Source of the DNA: Cynocephalus volans
Lineage: Eukaryota > Chordata > Mammalia > Dermoptera > Cynocephalidae
Length of the DNA: 64,000 bases
Assembly: GCF_027409185.1 (NCBI RefSeq)
Contig: NC_084464.1
Location: 50,381,095-50,445,094 of the forward strand
Reading direction: 5' to 3'
The notes below the pieces were generated by a model, which was not told the DNA's origin, did not search any database, and saw nothing but the letters and a program-made list of their open reading frames with translations. Below, in pieces: positions 12,101 to 23,199 of this stretch. Each line of letters opens with the position of its first letter. The first letter of the stretch is position 1. Made by a program: the position numbers and the translations under genes.

Positions 12101-12880
12101 ACTTCCAAACCTAGATCCATAAATCTGAGTTCCGTCTCCCTTCCTCCCCTTTCCAGAAGCCTTCCGGGCTGACCAGGGAAGAGCTGGAGTTCCCCCAGGG
12201 AATCGCTGCTCTCTGACACCTGTCAAGCAGATGTCCCAGCTCCCTTCATGACATCTCTTCGGCACGTGTCTGGTTTCCACCTCAGCTGTGATGGGCAACT
12301 GCATGTAAGCTCAGACTCCTGCCTCCTCAAGGTGGCTGCTTTCTGTCCCAGGACTGTGCCCAACATCCCAGGAGCCTGTTTGGTCCAGAACACAGCCTGC
12401 AAGTGCAGGGGGACTTGTGTACATCTCTAGGGCTGCCCTCTGTCAGTGGGAGATGAGACCCTGTGGCTAAATGCTACAGGCTCCTGTCCTTCATGTGGAC
12501 TGTCCTAGAAAGCATGCTGGATTCTTCTCAGGAGGTCCCAGCCTGCAGTAGTGATGTCCACACCGCAACTTACACTGGGCTCTTCCTCTTTTCCTACCTC
12601 GGTCCTCCCTTGCTCCTGTTTCCTGGAATTAGCTCTCAAAGAAACTACATGCCCAAATCTTTGTCACAGACTCTGCTACCAGGGGTTCCTACACAATCAT
12701 TCTGCGTGTCATTGCCTCACCCAGCCCAGCCTTGCCCTGACGTAGCATCTGACATACATTCATGTTTCCTGCCCGATGTCAGTGACCCTGAGGATGCTGA
12801 TGGACTGTGTCGGTGGGTTTGAGTGCAGAAGCTCTCTGAGGACAGGAATGGTGTCTGCTCATTATAGAGCCTGGTGGATT
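9170..12880. other. Intergenic DNA: AT-rich then unique; possible ancient repeat
   Basis: 9170-10200 is AT-rich with no identified element and ends in an A-rich (AAAT)n run at about 10168-10198. 10200-11500 is unique. 11520-11800 resembles a dispersed mammalian repeat (phrases such as CTGGACCATGAGGAAGCC and GATGTCATGGAGCTTTC) that I cannot place in a family. 11800-12880 shows nothing further. Confidence 0.4.
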
Positions 12881-12904
12881 GTCAGCTGCTGTAGACATTT
12901 GTAA

Positions 12905-12960
12905 GGGGTTTTAGGTGATGATGGCAATGACTGTGATGATAATGGCTGTGCTGAGATTGA
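12905..12960 (+). repeat. GAT-rich degenerate simple repeat
   Basis: Repeated GATGATGGC and GATGATAATGG units. Confidence 0.5.
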
Positions 12961-13104
12961 TGCGGCTGACAATCCCATAAGCTGCTTATAGACAACCGGG
13001 ACCAAAGGTTTCCTTGTGAGTCATTCAACTGTCTCCAGATGAGTGTCCTGTGGGCAAACATTTCAAGTAATGACATCTTTAAACAGCAATTACCAACCTC
13101 TGTG

Positions 13105-13690
13105 GAGAGCAATGACCCCACATTCTCACTTACAAATTCACATCCTCTTCAACCGAGGAATTTCACTGAGACAATTTTATCCTACAGAACACATATGTGA
13201 GAAATGATACACCTATAAAGTTATTCAAAGAAGCCTTGCTAATATTAGCAAATAGTTGGAAACAACCTAACTGACCATCAATAGGGCAGCGGTTCAAGAA
13301 ATCATGGTAGATCTAAACAATGGAGCATTACACAGCTGTGTGTACGGATGAGGACAATCTCTTTTAAAATAAATTTGGGCAGGAGGGAGGCTGACACATG
13401 CAGGGATCCGAACCCTTGGCTTTGGCTTTACAGCACTGAGCTCTAAGCAACTGAGCTGACCAGCTGGCCCTATTTATTTTTTAATTGAAACATATTGGTT
13501 ATACGATGGGACAATCTTTATGCAATGACAAAACTATCTTCTAGATATATTGTGAACTGAAAAAAAAGGAGCAGAGCAGGTGAAAAGGGGAGGGGAAGTA
13601 GATAGCTAAGGAAGGGGTAGGAGAGAGAGACTTAGTGACTTGAATCATGTGCATTCTTACCTTTGCAAAAGATAAATAAAATAAAGCAAC
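13105..13690 (+). mobile_element. Old L1 3' fragment split by an antisense SINE-containing insert
   Basis: The left part has AATAGTTGGAAACAACCTAA, CCATCAATAGGGCAGCGG and AATGGAGCATTACACAGCTG, classic L1 3' landmarks. After the insert at 13363-13502 the L1 resumes with TAGATATATTGTGAACTG. Confidence 0.7.
13363..13502 (-). mobile_element. Antisense CYN-like SINE in a compound insert
   Basis: On the minus strand this reads GGGCCAGCTGGTCAGCTCAG as the A-box side and AGGGTTCGGATCCC as the B box. The flanking GACAATCTCTTT (left) and GACAATCTTTAT (right) look like target-site duplications. Between SINE and right flank there is an extra 35 bp or so of A/T-rich sequence that is not SINE. Confidence 0.6.
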
Positions 13691-13719
13691 AGACATCAAA
13701 TGCAAAAATCTTTTATATT

Positions 13720-14110
13720 CATGTTAATTTATCCCACAGATATTTATCAAGGCCTGTTGAGTGACGGGCAGTGTACCATGGACTAGACTAAGAAGAAAGA
13801 CTTTCGATATTGCCCTGTATGGGTGGTAGGAGGGGATTAGGGGAGACTGGAAGTGAAGCAGGAACTACGAACCCACAGCATAAGAGCTGACAATGGGATG
13901 AGTACTCAATGCAGTTGGAACACAGAAGGGAGGCAACTAAAGCAGGTATGGGGTCTAGGAAGGCTTCCTGTAGGAGGTGGCCCTTGCCACAGCCTCGATG
14001 AAAGAGTAGCAGGCAGCCAGAGGGGATAGAAAGAGAAAGGGATCTTCTGGGAAGGGACCACTACAGAAGCAAAGGTACCAAGGTGTGGCCCTGCCTGACA
14101 GGTGGGAAGA
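13720..14110. mobile_element. Possible L2-related fragment
   Basis: AGGAAGGCTTCCTGTAGGAG and neighbouring GGGAAGGGACCAC phrases match a common mammalian LINE2-associated pattern. Boundaries and orientation are uncertain. Confidence 0.35.
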
Positions 14111-14519
14111 TGCTGGGCATTGAGAAGATGGCCAATTTAAGCCAGACCAAACAGAGTTCATGCTCCGAGGTAAGAGCCCTGATGAAAACCTAGCATGTAT
14201 CTCTCTTACTGAGAAGCCAAATCAAGACTGGGCGAGGGAGGTGCCAATGCTGGGGCTTTGGATCACCTTGCCCACCTCCCTCCATCAGTCTCAACCCAGA
14301 AATAGGGCTGGGATGGACGTGGTTGTCAGAGATGGCCTTGGTCATGATGTGATAGACACACTGACCCTCCCTCACTGCCTAGATCTCACACTCCAAATGC
14401 TGTTGGTCACAAGCATTTACTGAAGAGTCACAGAGGCCTGCAGGATAGTGCTGAGGGGCAGGAGATAAGTTTAATATACAGCCCTTGGCCTCACAGATCC
14501 AATTTACTTCAAAAATGAC

Positions 14520-15085
14520 CTAAAACCAGAACTCTAGCAGCATTATTCAAGATAGCCAAGAGGTGAGAGCAACCCAAGTGTTCACCAACAGATGGATAAA
14601 CAAAGCATAGTGTGCATACGACGGACTATCATTCAGCTGTGAGAAGGAATGATGTTCTGATATACGTAACAAGGTCGATGGACCTCAGAAACATTATGCT
14701 AAGTGAATGGGAGAGACAGGAAAGAAGATACTGTATGATTCCACTCCTATGACATAGCCAGGATAGTCAAATTCACAGAGACAGAAAGTAGATTAGAGGT
14801 TACCAGGGGGAACGGGAGTTATTGCTTAATGGGCACAGAGTTTCCGACTGGGGTGATTAAAAGTCTTGTAAATAGTGGGGATGATTGTACAATGTGGCAA
14901 GTGTAATATTATATATTCAACATCAAATATTGAATTGAATATTGATATTAAATATTGAATTCAATATATTACAATATTGAATGTAATATTTAATATTGAA
15001 CTGTACACTTAAAAATGGTTAAAATGGAAAATTTTATGGTATATATATTTTACCACAATAAAAAAGTAGTTTAAAAATGTGGCTT
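14520..15085 (+). mobile_element. L1 (L1MB-like) 3' end, host of the next L1
   Basis: CATTATTCAAGATAGCCAAG, GATGGATAAACAAAGCATAG, ATTCCACTCCTATGACATAG and ACTGTACACTTAAAAATGG lead into ACCACAATAAAAAAG, the L1 3' end. An AT-rich expansion interrupts it at 14902-15005. The long L1 at 15086 inserted immediately after its tail. Confidence 0.8.
14902..15005 (+). repeat. AATATTGAAT-type tandem and palindromic expansion
   Basis: About 100 bp of overlapping AATATTGAAT / ATTCAATATT units sits exactly where an L1 3' end normally has a short GTGAATGTACTTAAT-like segment. The units are self-complementary, so the whole block can fold. Confidence 0.75.
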
Positions 15086-15534
15086 AAGGGAGGAGGGGTC
15101 AAGATGGTGGAGTAGTTGGTTCCTGGTGTCGCTCTCTTCCACAGAATGACCAATTTGCACCTTTTGAGGAGCAGCAACAGAAGACCTGAAATCTGTGCTG
15201 GAATGGACAGGAGCCACCTGCTGTGGGACCCCAGTTCAGGTTGCTACCCATTTTGTAGAGAGACTAGAGCTTTTGGGCCCACACACCCTGAGCTTGCCAG
15301 TCAGAGAAGGCTGGCTGGGCTGAGGTGGGATTTCCGGTGCAGGCCGTCCTGTCTCTGTGAGCAACCTGAGAGGCTCTGGGCTCCCAAGCCCTAGGCCAGA
15401 TGAGCAGGTGAAGGAAGGTGGGGCGGGACTTCTGGTCCCGGCTAGTTTCTGCTGTCCAGAAGCAACAGTACCTTCAGGATCCAAGCCAGACATCAGGGTG
15501 AAACGAGTGAACTGTGTGTGATGCCCTGGCCACA

Positions 15535-15957
15535 ATGACAAAACACCAAAGGAAAGAAACCAGAAATATGAAAAATCAAGATGGTACATTGCTACCAAAG
15601 GAAATTAATAACTTACAAGTGCTAGATCCTGTAGAACAGAAAGTCTTCGAAATGACAGACAAGGAATTTAGAGTAACTATTCTAAGGAAACTAAATGAGA
15701 TGCAAGAAAACTCAGTGAAACAACACAGTGAAATGAGAAAAAACATACGGGATCTGAAAGAAGAAATGTACAAAGAAATCAATGCCTTGAAAAAGAATGT
15801 AGCCAAACTTGTGGAGCTGAAGGATTCTTTCAACGAAATAAAAAATACAACAGAGAGTTTAACCAGCAGACTTGGACAAGCAGAAGAGAGAATTTCTGAC
15901 CTCGAAGACAGGCTGTTTGAATTATCACAGGCAGACCAGAAAAAAAGAAAAAAGAAT
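15535..15957 (+). pseudogene. L1 ORF1 N-terminal half, truncated by a SINE
   Basis: The frame starts MTKHQRKETRNMKNQDG and continues into a long heptad-rich coiled coil (residues about 45-135, with EERISDLEDRLFELSQ), as in the L1 RNA-binding ORF1 protein. The frame then runs into the SINE at 15959. The later RRM/C-terminal part, after 16135, is recognisable (NNIRLFIRNSKSQK-like text) but contains stops. It is non-functional. Confidence 0.8.
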
Positions 15958-15958
15958 C

Positions 15959-16127
15959 GGGCTGGACTCGTGGCTCACTCGGGAGAATGCAGCACTGGTA
16001 GCAGCGAGGCCGCAGGTTTGGATCCTATATATGGATGGCCAGTGCACTCACTGGCTGAGCATGGTGCAGACCACACCATTCCAAGGGTTGCAATCCCCTT
16101 ACCAGTCAAAAAAAAAAAAAAAAAAAA
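15959..16127 (+). mobile_element. CYN-type tRNA-Ile SINE, dimer, inside the L1
   Basis: Two tRNA-like units follow one another. The first has GTGGCTCACTCGGGAGAAT and AGGTTTGGATCC, the second TGGCCAGTGCACTCACTGG and AAGGGTTGCAATCCCC. It ends CTTACCAGTCA and an A tail. AAAAAAGAAT occurs on both sides of the element and is the probable target-site duplication. Confidence 0.85.
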
Positions 16128-16699
16128 GAATTAAAAAAATTGAAGAAAATTTGAGAGACAACTGAAAACCTTAAGCGCTCAAATATCCGAATCATGGGTA
16201 TTCCAGAAGGAGAGGAAAAAGGAAATAGTATTGAAAAATACTCAATGAAATAATAGCAGAAAACTTTCCAGGTATAGGGAAAGTCACAGATCCCCAGATT
16301 CAGGAACCCAAAAGATCACCAAACACATTCAACCCAAAAAGGTCCTCTCCAAGACATGTGATAATCAAACTGACAAAAATCAAAGACAGAGAATCTTAAA
16401 AGCTGCAAGAGAGAAGAGGCAAGTCACCTATAAGGGAGCCCCAATCAGAATAACATCAGACTTTTCATCAGAAACTCTAAAAGCCAGAAAAGAATGGGAT
16501 AATATATTCAAAACACCAAAGGACAAAAATTGCCAGCCAAGAATATTTTACCCAGCAAGGCTATCCTTCCAAAATGAAGGACAAATAGTATATTTCTCAG
16601 ACGAACAAAAACTGTGGGAGTTCACTACCACATGCTGAGCCCTACAAGAAATTCTCAAGGAAGTACTGAGTTTGATACCACAAAAACAACCATCACTAC

Positions 16700-17106
16700 T
16701 ATTTTAGTCCATTTTGTGTTGCTATAACAGAATTCCTGAACTGAGTAATTTATAAAGAAGAGAGGTTTATTTGGCTTATGATTCAGGACAGCTGCATCTG
16801 GCATGGGCCTCAGGCTGCTTCTACTCATGGTGGAAAAGTGGCAGGCAGCCAGCGGGTACAAGCAGATCACATGGCAAGAGAGGAAGCAAGAGAGAGAGAG
16901 AGGGTTCCAGGGTCTTTTTAAGCAATGAGCTCTCACGGGAACTAATAGAGTGAGAACTCACTCATTATTCCCCTTTCCCCCAGGGAGAGCATTAAACCAT
17001 TTATGAGGGAACTGCCCCCATGACTCAATCAGTTTCCAACACTGCCACATTGGGGATCAAATTTCCACATGAGTTTTGGAGGGGACAACACATCCAAACT
17101 CCATCA
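16700..17106 (-). mobile_element. MaLR (MST/MLT1-like) solo LTR, antisense, inside the L1
   Basis: On the minus strand the 407-bp LTR starts TGATGGAGTTTGGATGTG and ends around GACTAAAATA. The plus strand shows TTAGTCCATTTTGTGTTGC and GTAATTTATAAAGAAGAG. A perfect 5-bp duplication ACTAC flanks it (16695-16699 and 17107-17111). There is no internal sequence, so it is a solo LTR formed by recombination. Confidence 0.85.
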
Positions 17107-17280
17107 ACTACCATGAATACACAAGAAAGAACAATACCTACCAGCAAAACAAAAATACTAACAGAAGAGAGAAAAAATAGATTATCTATCACCCCAAGAA
17201 ACCAACAAATGCAGAAGACAAACAAAATTTGAAAGAAAGGAACAAAAGATATTTAAGACATCTAAACAAAAATTATTATA

Positions 17281-20200
17281 ATGCTAGGAGCAAATCAACA
17301 CCTTTCAATAATAACTCTGAATGTAAAGGAACGAAATTCCCCATTCAAAAGACACAGACTGACTGACTGGATTAAAAAGATGGACCCAACAATATGCTGT
17401 CTCCAAAAGACTCACTTGACCTGTAAAGATACATATAGACTAAGAGTGAAAGGATGGGAAAAGATATATCATGCAAGTAGAAATGAAAAATGAGCTGGAG
17501 TAGTATTCTTATATCAGATAAACTAGACTTTAAAGCAAAAACCATTAAGAGAGATAAAGATGGCCAATATATAATGATAAAAGGATCTATCCATCAAGAA
17601 GACATAACGATCATAAATATATATGCACCTAATGTTGGAGCAGCCAGATTTACAAAGCAAACACTATTAGATCTAAAGAAAGAAAGAGACACTAACACCA
17701 TAATAGTGGAGGACCTGAACACCCCACTCTCATCATTGGACAGATCATCTAGGCAAAAAGTCAACAGAGAAACACAAGATCTACACAATACTTTAGACCA
17801 ATTGGATTTGGCAGATATCTACAGAACATTCCACCCAACAACCTCAGAATGTTCATTCCTCTCATCAGCACATGGAACATTCTCCAGGATAGACCTCATG
17901 TTAGGTCCCAAAGCAAGTCTTAACAAATTCAAAAAAATTGGAATTATTTCATGTATTTTTTCTGATCACAATGGATTAAAATTAGAAATCAACAATAAAT
18001 GAAACTCTGAAAACTATACAAACTCATGGAAATTAAACAACATTCTACTCAAAGACATGTGGGTCCAAGAAGAAATTAAACAGGAAATCAAAAAATTTCT
18101 TGAAACTAACAAAAATAATGACACAACATATCAAAACCTGTGGGATACTGCAAAAGCAGTTTTAAGGGGGATGTTTATTGCATTAAATGCTTACTTCAGA
18201 AGAATGGTAAGATGGCAAATAAATAACCTAACACTTCACCTTAAAGATCTAGAAAAACAAGAACAATCCAAACCTAAAGTTAGTAGACAGAAAGAAATAA
18301 TTAAGATCAGAGCAGAACTAAATGAAATAGAAACACAAAAAACAATACAAAAGATCAATGAAACAAAAAGTTGATTCTTTGAAAAGATTAATAAAATTGA
18401 CAAACGTTTAGCAAGACTAACTACGAAAAGAAGAGAGAAGACCCAAATAACAAAAATTAGAAATGAAAAAGGTGATATTACAACTGACACCTCAGAAATA
18501 CAAGGAATCATTAGAGACTACTATAAACATCAATATACCAACAAATTTGAAAATCTGGAGGAAATGGATACATTTCTCGATGCATGCAAGCTACCAAAAC
18601 TGAGGCAAGAAGATATAGAAAATCTGGATAGACCAATAACAATAAAAAGAGATTGAAGCTGTTATCAGAAGGCTCCCAACAAAGAAAAGCCTAGGACCAA
18701 AGGGTTCACTGCAGAGTTCTACCAAATCTTCAAAGAGGAACTGATACCAATTCTCTACAAACTGTTCCAAAAGATTGAAACAGAGGCCATTCTCCCAAAC
18801 TCATTCTATGAGGCAAATATCACCCTGATACCAAAACCAGACAAAGATGCATCAAAAATAGAAAACTACAGGCCAATATATCCTTGATGAATATAGATGC
18901 AAAAATCCTCAACAAAATACTATCTAACAGAATACAGCAACACATACAGAAAATTATATGCCATGATTAAGTGGAATTCATCCCAGGGAGGCAAGGTTGG
19001 TTCAACATATGCAAATCAATAAATGTGATACACCACATTAATAAAAGCAAAGACAAAAACCACATGATCATCTCTATTGATGCTAAAAAAGCATTTGACA
19101 AAATTCAACATCCTTTCAGCATAAAGACTCTCTACAAGTTAGGCATAGATGGAAAGTATCTCAACATAATTAAAGCCATGTACGATAAGCCCATTGCCAA
19201 TATCATCCTGAATGGGTAAAAGCCGAAAGCTTTTCCATTAAAAACAGGAACTAGACAAGGATGCCCACTCTCACCACTCCTATTCAACATAGTGTTAGAA
19301 GTACTAGCCAGAGCAATCAGAGAAGAGAATAAAATAAAGGGCATCCAGATTAGAAAGGATGAAGTCAAGCTGTCCCTTTTTGCAGATGATATGATCCTAT
19401 ATATTGAACAGCCTAAAGCTTCTATAAAAAAACTCCTAGAGTTGATAAATGATTTCAGCAAAGTTGCAGGGTACAATATCAACACACAAAAAGCAGTAGC
19501 ATTACTATGCTCCACCAGTGAACACGCAGAAAAAGAAACTGAGAAAGCTAGCTCATTTACAATAGCTACCAAAACCCCAAAATATTTAGGAATAAAGCTG
19601 ACCAAGGATGTGAAAAATCTCTATGAAGAGAACTACAAACCACTGTTGAGAGAAATTAAAGAGGACACAAGAAGATGGAAAGATATCCCATGCTCTTGGA
19701 CTGGAAGAATTAACATTGTGAAAATGTCCATATTACCCAAAGTGATCTACAAATTCAATGCAATCCCCATCAAAATCCCAATGACATTTTTCTCTGAGAT
19801 GGAAAAAGCTACCCAGATATTTATATGGAACAACAAAAGACCATGCATAGCCAAAGCAATCCTGAGCAAAAAAAAATAAAGCTGGTGGCATGACACTACC
19901 TGACTTTAAACTACATTACAAAACTATAATAACCAAAACAGCATGGTACTGGCATAAAAACTGACACACAGATCAATGGAACAGAATAGAGAACCCAGAA
20001 ATTAACCCATATGCCTACAGCCATCTGATCTTTGACAAAGGCAGCAAGTCTGCATACTTGGGAAAAGACTGCCTTTTCAACAAATGGTGCTGGGAAAACT
20101 GGATAATCATATGTAGGAGAATGAAACTAGACTCGTATCTCTCAGCATATACCAAAATCAACTAAAAATGGATTAAAGAATTAAATATACACTCAGAAAC

Positions 20201-20680
20201 AATAAAACTCCTTAAAGAAAACATAGGGGAAACACTCCAGGAAATAGGAATGAGTACAGAATTCATGAATAGGACCCCAAAAGCAGTGGCAACTAAAGGT
20301 AAAACAAACAAATGGGATTTTATCAAACTAAAAAGCTTCTGCACAACAAAAGAAACAATCAACAGAGTAAAAAAACAACCAACAGAGTGGGAGAAAATAT
20401 TTGCTAAATATACTTCTGACAAAGGATTAATACCCAGAATATACAAGGAACTCAAACAACTTTACAACAAAAAAACAAATAACCCAATTAAAAAAAGGGC
20501 AAAGGAGCTGAACAGATGTTTCTCAAAGGAAGATATACGAATGGCCAACAGACACATGAAACAGTGCTCAATATCACTCAACATCTGGGAAATGCAAATC
20601 AAAACCACACTGAGATATCATCTCACTCCAGTTAGGATGGCTAACATTCAAAAGACTGAGAATGATAAGTGCTGATAAGG
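17281..20680 (+). pseudogene. L1 ORF2 remnant (endonuclease and reverse transcriptase), multiply broken
   Basis: The APE-type endonuclease region is readable at 17281-18002 in two frames (LNVKERNSPFKRHRLTDWIK, then DLNTPLSSLDRSSRQKVNRE and SDHNGLKLEINNK), with the usual GDFN altered to EDLN. The reverse transcriptase core follows, with the catalytic FADD motif at 19379-19390 and downstream thumb text [12 protein letters not shown]. Frames break at about 17493, 18002, 18374, 18656, 18886, 19219, 19879 and 20164. No active protein could be made. Confidence 0.85.
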
Positions 20681-21344
20681 TTGTGGAGAAAAAGGAACTC
20701 TCATCCACTGTTGGTGGGGCTGCAAAATGGTGCAGCCTTTGTGAAAAATGATATGGAGGTTCCTTAAACAATTACAGATAGATCTACCAGATGACCCAGC
20801 TATCCCACTGCTGGGAATATATCCAGAGGAATGGAAATCATCATGCTGAAGGGATACCTGTACTCCAGTATTTATTGCAGCTCTGTATACAATAGCCAAG
20901 AGCTGGAACAAGCCCAAATGTCCATCATCTGATGAGTGGATAAGGAAACTGTGGTACATCTACACAATGGAATACTACTCTGCTATAAAAAGAATGAAAT
21001 ACCACCATTCACAATGACATGGATGGACTTAGATAAAATTATATTAAGTAAAACAAGTCAGGCACAGAAAGAGAAATACCACATGTTCTCACTTATTTGT
21101 GGGAGCTAAAAATTAATAAATAAATAAACACACAAACAAATAAAGGGTGGGGGGAAGAAGACAGAATAACCACCCAAAATGCTTGAACTACTGAAGCCAA
21201 GTGCACAGATACAATGTTGGAGGGGAGGTGAGGGAGTGGAGAGGAATGTGTATAGGGGCATGAAAATCCAGTACAATGTATTTTAAGAAGTAAAGTAAAA
21301 TAAAATTAAATTTTAAAAAATACATGGCTTAGAAGCGAGAGATA

Positions 21345-21550
21345 GTGAGGGCTCAGTTAATTTAGGAAGGCTTTCTGGAGCAGATGACATTTGAAAAGGT
21401 CTGGAAAAACATGGGCATAAGAAAAGGAAAGGCATGGTGACAGAAAGGGAGGTGGGGTGAGAAGGACCCCAGAAGGGATGAGTTTGGCCTCATCTGGACT
21501 AAGCAGAAGGCAGGAAGAGAGTGGTGAGAGAGGACCTTTGGGGCAATGCT
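21345..21550. mobile_element. Possible L2-related fragment
   Basis: AGGAAGGCTTTCTGGAGCAG and GATGACATTTGAAAAGGTC resemble the same LINE2-associated pattern seen at 13720. Confidence 0.4.
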
Positions 21551-21589
21551 GTACGTGACATAAAAATATCGCAGTCAAAGACTGAACAC

Positions 21590-21724
21590 TTGATTTAGGT
21601 ATTATTAATTCCATTTTACAGATGCATCAACTGAGGATCATCACAAAGTAGAGGTTTGCTCAAGGTGGGACATACAGCTCAACGCCGCATGGTGGGGATT
21701 TGATCTGCAGTCACGTGATTGAAA
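21590..21724 (+). mobile_element. MIR SINE, partial
   Basis: ATTCCATTTTACAGATGCAT, AACTGAGGATCATCACAAAG and GGATTTGATCTGCAGTC follow MIR order. Confidence 0.65.
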
Positions 21725-21902
21725 GCAGTAGCTCTCAGCCTTGGTTACACAGTGAGATGCCCAGAAAGCTTCTAAGAAACACGCTGCCAGCATCCCACTC
21801 CCAGAGATTCTTTCTAAATTGCCTGGGGGTGGGGCGTGAGCATCTGTCTTTTTGAAAAGCTTCCCAGGGGGGTTCTAATGTGCTGACTGCATTGAGAAGA
21901 CC
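21725..21902 (+). mobile_element. MER5A-type hAT DNA transposon remnant
   Basis: AGTAGCTCTCAGCCTTGG starts it and TTCTAATGTGCTGACTGC ends it, with the central GGGGGTGGGGCGTGAGCATC segment. These are the landmarks of the nonautonomous MER5A element. Confidence 0.75.
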
Positions 21903-22385
21903 CAGTACATTGTACTCCCTCTGCTCTCCTTGCCTTCACCCTCAGGCAAGATCTGTAAAATGGGTACAAAATACTTACCCTGATTACCTAAAGCCAATAT
22001 GAGATTCACAGCATGTCTGAGCCTCTCCCCCGTCCCCATCCTCCTTTTCCTCTCTTGGCTGAACGGTCAGCCCCGCAGGCAGCCGAAGTGGGAAGCGTGA
22101 GGGTGGAGGGAGCAGGGGCCCTGCAGAAGCAGTGGGTGTGCAAAGCGCTGTCGAGTGGAACACAGCCCAGGCTGCAGGCAGAGGAGGGCAAACTGATGGA
22201 GCAAATAAGTAAGAAGACCGAGGATAAGGGAAGCTGGGTTTCGCACTGTCAGAGGTGTTTAACTCACGAGGAAAGCGGGGAGGCTGGAAAGAAACTTGAG
22301 CTTTGGGATTGGAATCTGAAGTATTGGTATAAGCTCATGGTTCTAGAACATATTTACACAGAAAGATACTGAAACAGCTCTGGCT

Positions 22386-22437
22386 GTCTGTGTGTGCTGT
22401 ACGTGTCTGTGTGTACGTGTGTGTGTGTGTGTACACA
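22386..22437 (+). repeat. (TG)n microsatellite
   Basis: Alternating TG/CG/TA dinucleotides, mostly GTGTGTGTGT, directly abutting the 5' end of a Tigger element. Alternating purine-pyrimidine DNA of this kind can adopt Z-form. Confidence 0.85.
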
Positions 22438-23163
22438 CAGTTGATCCTCATTATTCACAGACTGTGTATCTGTGAATTTACCTACTTGCTAAGACTTACG
22501 TGTAACCCCCAAATCAAAACTCGTGACACTGTTGTGGTCGTTCCTGGACAGTCACAAAGTGGTGAAAACTTCGAGTTGCCCAGTGAGCACATTCCCCAGC
22601 TGAGGCTGAACCAGGCGGTACTCTGCCTTCTCATTTCAGCTCTCATATTGTAAACAAGTGTCCCTTTTGTGGTCTATTTAGTGTCACAATTTTTGCATTT
22701 TCATGCTTTTGGTTGCTGTTTCAAATAGACCTCAAATGCACTGCTGAAGAGCTGTCTAGCATTCCTAAGCATAAGGAGGTTGTGATGTGCCTTACTGAGA
22801 AAATATGTGTGCTGGATAAACTTTGTTCAGGCATGAGTTATGGTGCTGGTGGCCCTGTGTTCAATGTTAACAAATCAACATGTATGAGCATACTTCAAAA
22901 AGTTTGTGGAAAGTAGAATGAAAAGATAATACAAATCTTTCTATGAACTTTTTGAAGTACCCTATATATCAAATAATGTGTCTTTAAGCAGAACGCACAT
23001 AAAATGAGGTTATGTATTAATTGTTTGATGCAAATGTTGTGACCAGAGGCTCACAAGAACCTAATAATGTATTTCCCCTAGGAGCAATTGTTCAGTATTC
23101 ACTAATTTGGTGTTGCTGGCAACTTTATAGAATATAACTGGTACAAATAATGAGTATTGGTTG
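22438..23163 (+). mobile_element. Tigger (pogo-type) DNA transposon, internally deleted
   Basis: Starts CAGTTGATCCTCATTATTCA, and the 3' end carries the complementary CAAATAATGAGTATTGG. Between them lies the transposase N-terminus (about 22720-22880), readable as VMCLTEKICVLDKLCSGMSY and FNVNKST, the helix-turn-helix start of a pogo-like transposase, with no start codon in place and no catalytic DDE part. It is therefore a nonautonomous deletion derivative. A MITE is inserted at 22884. Confidence 0.8.
22884..22966 (+). mobile_element. Palindromic mariner-like MITE, copy 2, inside Tigger
   Basis: ACTTCAAAAAGTTTGTGGAA on the left pairs with TTCTATGAACTTTTTGAAGT on the right. TA dinucleotides flank it, and Tigger text resumes directly after it with TATCAAATAATGTGTC. 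Confidence 0.8.
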
Positions 23164-23199
23164 TATATACATATACGTCCTAGCTCTATCTTTCGAGAC

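Larger units (their letters stand above)
15086..21324 (+). mobile_element. Long, near full-length L1 LINE (dead)
   Basis: Begins GGAGGAGGGGTCAAGATGG, typical of an L1 5' end, and runs through ORF1, ORF2 and a 3' UTR to an A-rich end near 21324. The sequence TGGCTTA with A-rich flanks occurs at both ends (about 15077-15083 and 21324-21330), suggesting a target-site duplication. Both frames carry stops and frameshifts. It has been invaded by a CYN dimer and by a MaLR LTR. A G-rich tract lies at about 21145-21160 in the 3' UTR. Confidence 0.9.

Noticed and set aside
15514..16134. 206-codon open frame on the + strand as an intact gene
   Set aside because: It is L1 ORF1 running by chance into the CYN SINE. 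Annotated as a broken L1 frame instead.
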